Source: Novipirellula aureliae (lineage in GTDB: Bacteria; Planctomycetota; Planctomycetia; Pirellulales; Pirellulaceae). From it: DNA of 64,000 nt. Of the stretch, positions 37,601 through 45,293 are shown piece by piece. The notes below the pieces were generated by a model. It was given only the letters and a program-made list of their open reading frames with translations, did not search any database and was not told the DNA's origin. Position 1 is the stretch's first letter. Every line of letters starts with the position of its first letter. The position numbers and the translations under genes were made by a program. The stretch is from the NCBI RefSeq assembly GCF_007860185.1, contig NZ_SJPY01000003.1, forward strand, positions 558,001-622,000, in the 5' to 3' direction.

Positions 37601-37687
37601 TATCAAACCGGCTTGGCAACGATCGAGTGCATGTATGCACCGGAGTTCAATAGCCACAGCGAAAGCTTGCCGATCGTGGTGAAGTAG
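31610..37687 (+). CDS. Bacterial alpha-2-macroglobulin family protein
   Basis: ATG 31610 gives a signal peptide (CCFASFLVIASAAGVLVPTW) and 2,025 residues; a GTG at 31580 is also in frame. The first 400 residues are helical and TPR-like. An MG2-type module is marked by RFFTDRSIYRPGQSIRYKGI near residue 605. A Met/Ala-rich, low-complexity insert spans about residues 1,190-1,245, just before the A2M domain (LTEWKFMGFAHDTELRAGLL near 1,290). The thioester motif is CSEQ at residue 1,494 (MEYPHQCSEQTFNRLY), followed by the helical thioester domain and a C-terminal beta domain. Such proteins trap proteases in the periplasm. No penicillin-binding protein gene adjoins it, unlike many bacterial homologues. 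Confidence 0.93.
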   Translation: MSIRKCCFASFLVIASAAGVLVPTWILGQTTGQGQGEREMNVSKSGWEGVQEAINKGLPKTGIEKLEPIIENAKKSKDYPEAIKAIAMKIALEGNIQGNRPEEKIVRLEEEIEKAPAEMKPMMQSVLANWYWHFFQQNRWRFMQRTQTSEPMSDDINTWDLARILEEVSKHFDKALENERQLKSTPIADYDKLLEKGNAPDDLRPTLWDFVVYDALDFYQAAEQAGSRAEDAFDLMADSPVFSSVEDFLAWQPQTEDKSSATLKAITLYQRLLSFHQDDEDPSAFQDADLARLVFGNNQAFGEEKTTRFKAALSRFVEQYSADPIAARALHEWAQVVHGEDDYVKAHEIASRGMSQHPDSVGGRRCYNLIQQIEAPSAGATTERVWNDPWPTINVTYRNVERVYFRVVPFDFEEYAKSNRWSPNQRDQEQRKTLLATKPIKAWSAKLPKTEDYQERLEQVPVPTDVPSGSYFLISSYRDDFSEKDNQLSMTEIWVSKLALVLRTAYGKGTVEGFVLDAKTGVPQSDAVVRMWARNNRGARTELPTLRTDSNGLFQYKGAGQNGLLLHAAAGGDGLSSEDNVSTYETRNQPKTIEQTRFFTDRSIYRPGQSIRYKGICLQFNQTSNHYQTIANEDVTVVFRDVNGKEIETSRHRTNDYGSFSGSVTAPRDRLMGSMSLAVKGGPNGQTSIQVEEYKRPKFKVTIDPAKEAAKLGGLVKLDGDATAYSGAAIDDALVNYRVVREVRYPIWWSWSYGRLWFPNQTGGDQEITHGTARTDANGKFQVEFTATPDLSIPKESEPTFVYTTYVDVTDSAGETRSDERTVRVGYTALSAEVTADDWLTSKEPVELSIRTTSLDGEGQSAKGTIKVYSLIQPEKVVRPQLSQTIYARRMGTHQAPKDMSDPNSWELGDPVAEESFETDGAGKAKWSVPLEAGIYRVKLETRDRFGKVVSALLPIEVLDVDAKKFDIQVPERFFAQKDSVEPGETFRAVWGSGYPTARVFVEIEHRGKILKSFWSDPKTTQLLIEQPIDESMRGGLSVRTTMVRENRAYLNTRKIDVPWSNKKLTVEWEHFVSKLAPAAKETWTAIVRGPDAEKTAAEMVATLYDASLDAFQMHNWRDSFNVFYQDHSNMGLSFQNSLQPLQRLHYGWQVDRRDGTLTYRHYSNQIIQNLWGYQFGRQMRKSYAFGGAPRAESMNMGGGAPMPAAAMSRSMAADGVSAADESIDMADAEMAESMPADKQSHQAGTEAPGSKKLDLGNVSARSNMNETAFFFPHLIADDDGSVRIEFTMPEALTEWKFMGFAHDTELRAGLLTSTTVTAKDLMVQPNAPRFVREGDAIEFTVKVLNQSPTSQSGQVRLSFADARSGNNVDDALSNDTGDQSFDIPSGESRTLSWKIKVPEGIGYLTYKAVGSTGKLSDGEEGYLPVLSQRILVTESLPLPIRGKQTKSFEFEKLIHSGDSDTLRHQSLTLQVASNPSWYAVLALPYLMEYPHQCSEQTFNRLYANALARHIANSDPKIERIFEQWRGTPALDSPLEKNQDLKSVMLEETPWVRQADNESQARRNVAILFEQNRLDDETKRALFKLTEMQMEDGAWPWFPGGPANDYITLYITTGFGRMRHLGVDVDAGAAVRSLTRLDSWVTKRYNDIKPADRDRNHLSTTIAFYLYGRSFFLKDQAIAAEHREAVDYWIAQAEEHWLKLSYRQSQAHLAIALKRFGKTKPAEAIMRSIKERSVSDDEMGMYWRENELSWWWYRAPIETQAMMIEAFDEVSNDREAVEDCKVWLLKQKQTRDWKTTKATADAVYALLLRGSDLLASNELVQVELDGKPIEPTDVEAGTGFYQERFSKTEINPEMGNVTMRKLDDGVAWGSLHWQYFEDIAKVTPYEGTPLTLEKQLFVKKNTSQGPTLTAVDGPISVGDELVVRIVLRTDRDMEYVHMKDYRGSGTEPVNVLSSYKYQDGIGYYESTRDTATHFFIDYLAKGTYVFEYSTRVQLRGEYQTGLATIECMYAPEFNSHSESLPIVVK

Positions 37688-37785
37688 CGATCGCCGAATT
37701 TGGGGTCAAAGAGTCGTTTCGGCGATCGCCTCGGCTCTTTGACCATCGTTGCTCTTTGACCATCGTTGCTCTTTGACCATCGTTG
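37687..37785. repeat. Inverted repeat and 17-bp triplicate after the A2M gene
   Basis: A perfect 12-bp inverted repeat (GCGATCGCCGAA, 37687-37698; TTCGGCGATCGC, 37718-37729) begins on the last base of the stop codon and could stop transcription, though no T-run follows. Next comes CTCTTTGACCATCGTTG three times in tandem, 37735-37785. Confidence 0.8.
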
Positions 37786-37941
37786 CTTCCGCCGGGCTTC
37801 TCCCCCGGTTCCGAGCAGCAACGAGTGGTTGCCGTTGGTATCCTCCGCGGAGGCAAGTTGTAGCCCAAAGAACGGAAACCTGGACCCACTGACATTCCTG
37901 TCATGTCAACGCTGAGCAGTCCAGCCTGTCACCCCAACGGT

Positions 37942-39969
37942 TCAGGTTGCTTTCATTTGCACCAACGGGGACATTCGATTGGCTTCGATCGCCTTTTGTT
38001 GTTGCGCGAGCGGCACGAGTTCGTATCGCACATTGCGTTGCCGCGGTTCAAAGCCGTTTTCTGAGATTGCTTCACGGATTTGATCGAGCGTCAGGAAGTG
38101 TACGGTGCCAGCTTCAGCCACCACGTTTTCTTCTAACATCAGACTCCCCATATCATTGGCACCAAATTGCATTGCCAATTGGCCAATTTTCAATCCTTGG
38201 GTCACCCAACTACTCTGCAGATTGGCGATGTTGTCCAGATACAACCGGGAAACGGCCAGCGTTTTGAGATATTCAAACGAACCGACCGGCGGGATGTGCG
38301 ACAGTTCCGTATGGTCGGGCTGGAATGTCCACCCGATGAACGCGGTGAAACCACCCGTTTCGTCTTGCAATTGACGAATCCGTTCGAGATGTTCTATCCG
38401 CTCGGCCAACGTTTCGACGTGTCCGAACATCATCGTTGCACTACTGACACCGCCGAGGTTGTGCCAAACTCGCATCACATGGAGCCAATCATCGGTCATG
38501 ACTTTACCGCGAGTGATTTCGCTGCGGACGCGGTCGACTAGGATTTCGGCACCACCGCCGGGGATACTGCCTAGGCCGGCCGCTTTGAGTCGCGACAAAA
38601 CCTCCTCGATCGAAAGGTTGTTGACCTTCGTGAAGTGATGAAGTTCGGGGGGGCTGAATCCGTGGACGTTCAAATCGGGAAACGCCGACTTGATGTCCTG
38701 AAGCATCTCTTCATACCAGTCGAGTTTGAACTTTGGATGAAGCCCACCTTGGAGCAGAATTTGATTTCCACCAAGATCAACGGTTTCTTCGATCTTCTTG
38801 AGAAGTTCCGCGCGAGGCAGAACGTATCCCTCCTCACTCTTCGGGCCTCGATAGAACGCGCAAAAGTCGCAAACAGCGGTGCAGATATTTGTGTAGTTGA
38901 TATTCCGATCGATGTTATAAGTTCGATAGGGTTCGGGGTGCATACGCCGTGAAACGAAATCCGCGGCGCGGCCAATCGCAGCCAAATCGTGACTTTCGAG
39001 CAAACGCACTCCGTCGTCGACGCTAAGCCGCTGCCCAGCAATCGCTTTGTGCAAAATATCTTGAATCGACGACTTGGCTTGCGGTGTGGAAACGGTGGGT
39101 GGAGCAGGAGCGATCATTTTTTCGATAGACACGGTTTCAAGGGGAATCGTTCGGTTAGCAGGTTCAGAAGGCAAACTGCAACGATTGGGGACAAGACTCA
39201 ATTTTTTAGCCAAACGATGGAACATTTCGAGCCCATTTTGTTCGCCTGGGCCAAAGTGGAAGTGTAGGTTCTCCAAAAAATAGCGATGAACGTCTTCTTT
39301 GGTCAGCCCATGAGAGGCAGCTTCTCGGTAGGCGATTTCTTCGGTTGCTTCGGCGCCGCCGTCTCGGCATTCCTCCAAAATCTTCGCTAATTTTGCCACG
39401 TCATCGGGTGGGATTCCAGGCCTTGCGGCCCAGACGGCGAACACGAAAGGCATTTCGGAAAAGCGGCACCAGCGATCACCGAGATCCCAAATCTCATGAT
39501 AACAGCCTGGCTCGGGACGCATTGCCCGGTCCCCAATGAGCAGAATCGCGTCCGCGTCCACCTGTTCGGGAAGTTGATCGATCTTGAGGGGAACGATCTC
39601 AGGACGCAAATGATACATTTCCCAAAGCAAAACTTGAACCAGTGCTGCACTGGTTCGACTTCCCTCATCAAGAGCCAATCGTCTGATTTGGCCCGCTGGG
39701 ACGCGACTCAATAGACGCACGCTCCACACGGGACCTCGGCAACCGATTACGGCGGTAGAGACCATTTGGTAAGCCGGGTCCGCCAAAAACTCAATGGAAG
39801 GAATCAGCGCGACATCGAGCTTGTCGCGGGCCAAATCATCCGCCAACCGACTCGGCAAATCAAACGATAAATGTCCAAACTCACCCAGTTTCCCCGCTAA
39901 ACCATGCACCAGCGGCTTGGTATTCAGATAGGAAACCGCTCCTACACGAAGCATTTTTTGCATGGTCAT
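37942..39969 (-). CDS. mqnAC: Fused chorismate dehydratase (MqnA) / cyclic dehypoxanthinyl futalosine synthase (MqnC)
   Basis: The frame is open to 40194, but ATG 39969 (GGAG just upstream) starts the recognisable protein, 675 residues. Residues about 5-280 are MqnA: MLRVGAVSYLNTKPLVHGL, LDVALIPSIEFLADP, RRLALDEGSRTSAALVQVLL. A linker of about 40 residues follows. Residues about 315-665 are MqnC, a radical-SAM enzyme with the cluster motif CTAVCDFCAFYR, LLQGGLHPKFKLDWYEEML, GLGSIPGGGAEILVDRVR, FIGWTFQPDHTEL and MQFGANDMGSLMLEENV. These are two steps of the futalosine route to menaquinone. MqnC normally acts after MqnB, so the fused steps are not consecutive. No frameshift seen. Confidence 0.92.
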   Translation of the reverse strand: MTMQKMLRVGAVSYLNTKPLVHGLAGKLGEFGHLSFDLPSRLADDLARDKLDVALIPSIEFLADPAYQMVSTAVIGCRGPVWSVRLLSRVPAGQIRRLALDEGSRTSAALVQVLLWEMYHLRPEIVPLKIDQLPEQVDADAILLIGDRAMRPEPGCYHEIWDLGDRWCRFSEMPFVFAVWAARPGIPPDDVAKLAKILEECRDGGAEATEEIAYREAASHGLTKEDVHRYFLENLHFHFGPGEQNGLEMFHRLAKKLSLVPNRCSLPSEPANRTIPLETVSIEKMIAPAPPTVSTPQAKSSIQDILHKAIAGQRLSVDDGVRLLESHDLAAIGRAADFVSRRMHPEPYRTYNIDRNINYTNICTAVCDFCAFYRGPKSEEGYVLPRAELLKKIEETVDLGGNQILLQGGLHPKFKLDWYEEMLQDIKSAFPDLNVHGFSPPELHHFTKVNNLSIEEVLSRLKAAGLGSIPGGGAEILVDRVRSEITRGKVMTDDWLHVMRVWHNLGGVSSATMMFGHVETLAERIEHLERIRQLQDETGGFTAFIGWTFQPDHTELSHIPPVGSFEYLKTLAVSRLYLDNIANLQSSWVTQGLKIGQLAMQFGANDMGSLMLEENVVAEAGTVHFLTLDQIREAISENGFEPRQRNVRYELVPLAQQQKAIEANRMSPLVQMKAT

Positions 39970-40585
39970 GGGCTCCAATCGCGACATGGGGTCGGCAAGG
40001 CATCCGGCGGGTAAATTTGCCAAAAATAACACGACGCCGAAACGTCCAGCGTCATGGGTTTTAACCGGAAAACCGTAGGTTGAGGCAACAATCGCTCCAA
40101 TATGAACAAAAACACAGGTGTGCGGTAGTGGATTCCGTGAAGGAGTGAACCGAAAAACGCGATATGGACCCCCGAGCGTCAGGATCTTTAACAAGATCCA
40201 CTACACGAACCGGTAGTTTTCTCGCTTTTGCGTCGGGATCTTTAACAAGATCCACTACACGAACCGGTAGTTTTCTCGCTTTTGCGTCAGGATCTTTAAC
40301 AAGATCCACTACACGAACCGGTAGTTTTCTCGCTTTTGCGTCAGGATCTTTAACAAGATCCACTACACGAACTGGTCAGGATCTTTAACAAGATCCACTA
40401 CACGAACTGGTAATTTTCTCGCTTTCGTGCACCGATCTGGGAAAACATCCGCGATGCCGCTTGTCGAATGGTTGCCTTTGTGAATAGGATACTAGGGATG
40501 GAACAACGGCAGCAATAGTCGATGACATGAAGTTCCAACTCGTATTTACCAATTCAAGACTCGCCCGATGAGGGGTTTAACGACG
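39970..40585. other. Intergenic region with 54-bp repeat array
   Basis: About 615 bp between the divergent mqnAC and IscA-type genes. Most of the centre is the repeat array; the rest (39970-40180 and 40432-40585) shows no gene. Confidence 0.6.
40182..40430. repeat. 54-bp tandem repeat array with internal hairpin
   Basis: Units start at 40182, 40236, 40290, 40344 and 40379. The first three are full 54-bp copies, the fourth is cut to 35 bp, and the fifth is a diverged near-full copy. Each begins with GGATCTTTAACAAGATCC, a perfect 7-bp stem with a TAAC loop, then CACTACACGAACCGGTAG. Because 54 is a multiple of three, both strands stay open across the array and give spurious repetitive ORFs (e.g. 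DLVKDPDAKARKLPVRVV on the minus strand). Confidence 0.92.
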
Positions 40586-40918
40586 ATGGCAGTCAAATTA
40601 ACGGAACGCGCCGCCGAGGAAGTCAAGCGGTTTCGAAAAGAACATAACTTTGATGAGAGCATGTTGCTTCGTATCGGCGTTGCCGGAGGCGGATGCAGCG
40701 GGTTCAATTACACATTGAATTTTGACGATAGTTTCGACATGAAAGCCGATAGCAAGTACGATTGGCACGGCGTCGAAGTCGTCGTCGACAAAAAGAGTGC
40801 TTTGTACTTAGACGGCACGACGGTCGATTGGCACGAATCACTCGAAAAACAGGGGTTCACCTTTGACAACCCCAACGCAGTGAAGAGTTGTGGTTGCGGC
40901 AGCTCTTTCCAAGCTTAG
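40586..40918 (+). CDS. Iron-sulfur cluster assembly protein, IscA/ErpA (HesB) family
   Basis: ATG 40586 with GAGGGG about 10 nt upstream gives 110 residues, the usual length. The three cluster-binding cysteines are present: [14 protein letters not shown] and the C-terminal [10 protein letters not shown]. It acts as an A-type carrier delivering Fe-S clusters to apo-proteins. It stands alone, not in an isc or suf cluster, and is followed by an intrinsic terminator. Confidence 0.94.
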   Translation: MAVKLTERAAEEVKRFRKEHNFDESMLLRIGVAGGGCSGFNYTLNFDDSFDMKADSKYDWHGVEVVVDKKSALYLDGTTVDWHESLEKQGFTFDNPNAVKSCGCGSSFQA

Positions 40919-40946
40919 AGCGATTTCCCCAATTCGAATTGAATTT

Positions 40947-40980
40947 CCACTTCGCAAATTTTGTGAGGTGGTTTTTTTTT
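40947..40980 (+). terminator. Intrinsic terminator after the IscA-type gene
   Basis: Stem CCACTTC / GAGGTGG (one G-T pair) around an AT-rich loop, followed by about ten T. Confidence 0.8.
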
Positions 40981-41172
40981 GTCTTAGTGACTGGAAAAAC
41001 CTTACTCGGCACTTGCTCAACCCACCATTTTTTTGAAAAGGGCTCCTTTCGATTGCGGTGATCGCTTTGCGACAGCGGAAAAGGATCGCTTCATCGGTCA
41101 CTGTTCGCTGGTCCATTGCGGTGTAGAATTTTGACTTCACCTCCCATCTTGCTACCGAAGGCATTTATCTGA

Positions 41173-43113
41173 ATGAGTACTGTCGAGCCAAAACCGTGGA
41201 ACGCGATGGATTCCGCATCGCTATATGAAGTCAATCGTTGGGGTGACGGTTACTTCTTCGTCTCGGAGGAGGGTCGCTTGGTCGTATCACCAGACCGTGA
41301 TCCAAATCAAACGATCGATTTAAAAAACTTGATCGATGGTTTAGTTCAGCGTGGTTTGGATCTACCAATTCTACTTCGATTCAATGGTATCCTGCGAGAT
41401 CGGCTGAAACGACTTAGCGACTGTTTTGCCGAAGCGATCGAGGAACACAACTACGGATCCGGCTACCGTTGTGTCTTTCCGATCAAGGTAAATCAGCAGC
41501 GAGATGTCGTCGAGCAATTCGTCCGCCATGGGAACCAATTGGGGTTCGGTGTTGAAGCGGGCAGTAAACCGGAAATGTTGGCCGTCGTCGCGATGGCGGA
41601 TTCTCAAACGCCGATCATCTGCAACGGTTTTAAAGATGATGACTTCATCCACTTGGCGATGCGTGCTCAGCAAATCGGTCGTACGGTTATTCCGGTGGTC
41701 GAAAAGGTTAGCGAGCTTGATCTAATCCTAAAACACTCGAAAGCACTCGGCGTGCGGCCAACGATCGGAATGCGAGTCAAGCTGGCGACTCGAGGATCGG
41801 GGCGTTGGCAGGCGAGTGGCGGTTACCGCAGCAAATTTGGCTTGACCGTTGCTGAAATGCTACGTCAATTGCAGAAGTTAGAAGACCTCGGCATGGCCGA
41901 TTGCTTCAAGCTATTGCACTTTCATGTCGGCAGCCAAATCACTCACATCCGCCAATTGAAGGCTGCGATTCTGGAGGCCGCACGGATTTATGTCGACTTG
42001 CATCGCCGCGGTGCCGGTTTGGAAATGCTTGACGTTGGCGGTGGCCTTGGCGTCGATTACGACGGCTCCCATAGCGACAATGAATCGAGCATGAATTATT
42101 CCATACAAGAGTACGCCAAGGACGTTGTCTACTTGGTGCAAACGGTTTGTGATGAAGCGGAAGTGCCACATCCGGAGTTGATCAGCGAAAGTGGTCGGGC
42201 TGTCGCCGCCCACCATAGCGTGCTGATCATCAATACGCTTGGCGTGACTCAGCAGGGCAGCGTTCAAGATTTGCCGTCGGAAGTTCCCGATGACTTCGAA
42301 CAACCGGTTCTTGACCTTTGGATGACCTATCAAAGTCTGACCACCGAAAACATGCTCGAGTCGTTTCATGACGCCCAAACGTCGCTTGATTTGGCGATGA
42401 ACTTGTTTAGCGGTGGGTATTTGCCACTCGAACAACGGGTTGTTGCCGAGAACTTGTATTTTGCGATCTGCCATCGCGTACGCGAATTTGCGGGTTCGAT
42501 GGAGTATGTTCCTGACGACGTCAAACATCTCAACCGCCTGCTAAGCGATATCTATTTCGCAAACTTTTCCCTTTTCCAATCGGTCCCCGACTCCTGGGCA
42601 ATCGACCAACTGTTTCCCGTCATGCCGATTCATCGCTTGGAAGAACAGCCAACTCAACACGCTGTTATCGGTGACATCACCTGCGATAGCGATGGGAAAA
42701 TTGATCGATTCGTCAGCAGTGAAGGGCCACAGCGGACGTTGTTGCTGCACCCGCTAAAGGCGAATGAGTCTTATCAGATTGGGATTTTCATGGTTGGAGC
42801 TTACCAAGAAATCCTAGGAGATTTGCATAATCTGTTTGGCGATACACACGCGGTACATGTCGACATGGATCAAGGATCGGTGTCGATCGAATCGGTGGTC
42901 AAAGGAGATACCGTTAGCGAAGTGCTTTCTTATGTCCAGTACGACAACCGGGAACTCAGTCGTCGTTGGCTCGAAGCGATTGAGTCAGCGGTTCGCAAAA
43001 ACTTGATCGATAACACGCAAGCGGGTGAGATGATTCGCTTTTACGAACGCTCTTTAGAAAGCTATACTTATTTAGCCGAACAGAACAATTCCGTTTCCAA
43101 CGTCGTCGAGTGA
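41173..43113 (+). CDS. speA: Biosynthetic arginine decarboxylase
   Basis: 646 residues from ATG 41173, the usual SpeA length. The PLP-binding lysine lies in YRCVFPIKVNQQRDVVEQF. Other landmarks: LYEVNRWGDGYFFVSEEGRL at the N-terminus, FGVEAGSKPEMLAVVAM, GRWQASGGYRSKFGLT, LLHFHVGSQITHIR, LEMLDVGGGLGVDYDGS and the active-site Cys region DITCDSDGKID. It converts arginine to agmatine, the first step of polyamine synthesis by the agmatine route. No agmatinase is in the window. It ends 124 bp before the TPR gene, with palindromic repeats between. Confidence 0.96.
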   Translation: MSTVEPKPWNAMDSASLYEVNRWGDGYFFVSEEGRLVVSPDRDPNQTIDLKNLIDGLVQRGLDLPILLRFNGILRDRLKRLSDCFAEAIEEHNYGSGYRCVFPIKVNQQRDVVEQFVRHGNQLGFGVEAGSKPEMLAVVAMADSQTPIICNGFKDDDFIHLAMRAQQIGRTVIPVVEKVSELDLILKHSKALGVRPTIGMRVKLATRGSGRWQASGGYRSKFGLTVAEMLRQLQKLEDLGMADCFKLLHFHVGSQITHIRQLKAAILEAARIYVDLHRRGAGLEMLDVGGGLGVDYDGSHSDNESSMNYSIQEYAKDVVYLVQTVCDEAEVPHPELISESGRAVAAHHSVLIINTLGVTQQGSVQDLPSEVPDDFEQPVLDLWMTYQSLTTENMLESFHDAQTSLDLAMNLFSGGYLPLEQRVVAENLYFAICHRVREFAGSMEYVPDDVKHLNRLLSDIYFANFSLFQSVPDSWAIDQLFPVMPIHRLEEQPTQHAVIGDITCDSDGKIDRFVSSEGPQRTLLLHPLKANESYQIGIFMVGAYQEILGDLHNLFGDTHAVHVDMDQGSVSIESVVKGDTVSEVLSYVQYDNRELSRRWLEAIESAVRKNLIDNTQAGEMIRFYERSLESYTYLAEQNNSVSNVVE

Positions 43114-43127
43114 TCGATCCGTCTCTT

Positions 43128-43204
43128 AGTAGGTCCGTCTCTGCGAGACAGACACAGCAGGCGCACGTTGGCGATTCCGAGTCTCGGAGAGACTCGGCTA
43201 CTAT
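43128..43204. repeat. Pair of palindromes related to the 25.3-kb array
   Basis: GTCCGTCTCTGCGAGACAGA at 43130-43149 and CCGAGTCTCGGAGAGACTCGGCTACT near 43176-43200. The second keeps the CGGAGAGAC and CGGCTACT parts of the array at 25287-25615 but has AGTCTC in place of CGTCTC. It separates speA from the TPR gene. Confidence 0.75.
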
Positions 43205-43237
43205 TTGCACGAACCACTTCGCAAATGAGATCCATTC

Positions 43238-44038
43238 ATGACCTCAGGTAACCCTTTGGGCAAGCCAACCTCGCCCCAGCCTCCCTCAGGACAGCCCGCA
43301 GGACAGAAGCCCGCAGGACAGAAGGTGTGGCGGCAGCGTCGGCAGGAACTCGAACATCGCATTCGGTCCTGCCCGACGGATGTGGAGCTGTACCGTGAAT
43401 TGGCCGAGATCTACCGAAAAGACCAACGCCCCCAGGAATCCGCTCGCGTTTTAAACGAGGCGATTCGGATGTTTCCAGACAATGAGTCATTGTTATGGGA
43501 TTTGGAAGAAGCCAAATTGGCGAGGTCGCTACAGCAGTACCGCGAAGTCGCCGACTTGGCATCGAAGCTGCAAACCAACGAGGTCGAGCGGGAGCTCAAA
43601 CGCAGCAAGAACGACTGGGCTTATCGACGGATCGAGGTCTGCAAAGCCCGTCTGGATCGGGATCCATCGCTGACTCAACTGCACTTCGTCTTGGCCGAGG
43701 CCCTTTATGACTGTGGGCAATGCGACGATGCCTTGGAGCAACTCGAGCCGCTCGTTGGTCTTGACGAGTATTCACCCCAAGCGTTTTTGTTAAAGGGAAA
43801 ATGTTTGCTCGAGCTTGGCCGCGAGGGCGAAGCAATGTCTGCCTTGCGGGCATCTGCGCTGCGCCGCAGCGTCCCTGCACCGCTGCCAATCCGCGTCGCA
43901 GGCCTAAGGTTATTGTGTGAAACGGCTGAACGGCTACACGTTGATTTGACCCTAAAACATTACCGCAACCAATTGGCGACCAGCGAACAAGAACTGGTCC
44001 AAAGCGTGGCGGACAATAAGGGTGCGTCAAAATCGTAG
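43238..44038 (+). CDS. TPR-containing protein
   Basis: 266 residues. The first 35 are Pro/Gly/Gln-rich with a duplicated PAGQK. Helical repeats then run from about residue 40 to the end: ELYRELAEIYRKDQRPQESA, VLNEAIRMFPDNESLLWDLE, LHFVLAEALYDCGQCDDALE, QAFLLKGKCLLELGREGEAM. No signal peptide or catalytic domain is visible, so it is probably a cytoplasmic protein-protein adaptor. Function unknown. Confidence 0.75.
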   Translation: MTSGNPLGKPTSPQPPSGQPAGQKPAGQKVWRQRRQELEHRIRSCPTDVELYRELAEIYRKDQRPQESARVLNEAIRMFPDNESLLWDLEEAKLARSLQQYREVADLASKLQTNEVERELKRSKNDWAYRRIEVCKARLDRDPSLTQLHFVLAEALYDCGQCDDALEQLEPLVGLDEYSPQAFLLKGKCLLELGREGEAMSALRASALRRSVPAPLPIRVAGLRLLCETAERLHVDLTLKHYRNQLATSEQELVQSVADNKGASKS

Positions 44039-44204
44039 AATGGTCTTGCCGCGATGCCGCTCAGACAGCAGAGCGACAACCGCATCCAAATATCATCCAA
44101 CGAAATATCATCATACGAAGCGATGAATGATTTAGGACCAAGGCGGTTTATGTTAGAATGGAGGCTGCCGTTTGTTTGCCACCCTTGTTTTGAGAGTATT
44201 GAAA

Positions 44205-45128
44205 ATGCGTTCAATCATTCTATTCGTTCTTGTCGTAGGCAATGGCTTGCTGGGCTCTTTCGTAGAAGCCCGAACTTGGACCAGCGCCACCGGTGGATTT
44301 GCCATGGATGGCGATGCCGTCGCGTTTAACGAAACAACCGTAATCTTGAAAAAACCGAACGGCGACCTCATCGCTGTCGAACTGGCGGATTTATCCACCG
44401 AGGATCAAGATTATGTGAAGTCGAAAGAATTTGGCGAGACGCTTAGTAAATCGATCTCGGAGATGCAAACATGGACCTCCGTCGACGGCATGAAAATACG
44501 TGGACGCGTATTAGCGTATGGCCGCAAGGACTTGTCGATTTCGAGGCAATTGGGCAAGGTTGTGGTCAACGGAACCCCCTTTAGCAAAGCCGATTCGCTG
44601 CACCAGCAATTGGTGCTAAAGATCATGTCGAAGCTGGAAGGACGTCCCTTTGCGGATGAACGAGAGCTGACTCAGTGGGCAAAGTCGCTTGGGGGGCAGC
44701 CAAAGGTTTATCCTCTCGAAGGGGTTTTGATGGAACTTGAGTCGGGCGATAAAGTTGCGGTTCCCTTTTTCTTGTTTGCGAGTGAGCAACGCGAAATCCT
44801 CAAACCGGGTTGGCAGGCTTGGCTAGCCGCGGAAAAGGATGAGCAGATGCAGAAACGAGAGAGCTTGATGATGCAACAAGAAGCGATGGCTTATCAGCGA
44901 GAAGGAGCCGAGCGACGTCAGATTGAAATTCTAAGGTTAAATTTATTGGCTGCTGCAACTGGCGCAACCTCGATCTGGGAAGTCGGGCTAAGACCGATGC
45001 CTGGTGTCTATGGACGGCCAACATCGGTCATGGTGACGGCCCCCAACAGCGACATCGCGACACGAATGGCGATGCAAAACTATCCCGGCTTCCAATTGGT
45101 CGGGGTCCGCAAGGCGAGCCGCTTCTAA
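44205..45128 (+). CDS. Secreted SHD1-domain protein
   Basis: An in-frame TTG at 44172 precedes the ATG at 44205, which gives a clean signal peptide (SIILFVLVVGNGLLGSFVEA) and 307 residues. Right after the cleavage site is an SHD1 (SLA1 homology 1) module: RTWTSATGGFAMDGDAVAFN, then GDLIAVELADLSTEDQDYVK. A second, weaker copy may start at QTWTSVDGMKIRGRVLA near residue 90. A Gln/Glu/Arg-rich helix (residues about 215-250) follows. SHD1 domains are very common in planctomycete exported proteins; their role there is unknown. Confidence 0.72.
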   Translation: MRSIILFVLVVGNGLLGSFVEARTWTSATGGFAMDGDAVAFNETTVILKKPNGDLIAVELADLSTEDQDYVKSKEFGETLSKSISEMQTWTSVDGMKIRGRVLAYGRKDLSISRQLGKVVVNGTPFSKADSLHQQLVLKIMSKLEGRPFADERELTQWAKSLGGQPKVYPLEGVLMELESGDKVAVPFFLFASEQREILKPGWQAWLAAEKDEQMQKRESLMMQQEAMAYQREGAERRQIEILRLNLLAAATGATSIWEVGLRPMPGVYGRPTSVMVTAPNSDIATRMAMQNYPGFQLVGVRKASRF

Positions 45129-45293
45129 ACCACATTTGCTGTTCCACCGCGTGCCCATCGGGCCACAAGTCTACGCGGCATGCAGACGTGACCCGCTGGG
45201 CACAGCGGTCAGCGTTAACAAAGTCGAAATATTCAAGTTTGTCAGCGGCTGTGGAGAAGCGAACATCCAAACCGCTCTCTTCGTTCCTTTCAA

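Noticed and set aside
40061-40388. Repetitive ORFs on both strands (DLVKDPDAKARKLP units and their complement)
   Set aside because: They result from the 54-bp (3n) tandem array; no start signal or family pattern.
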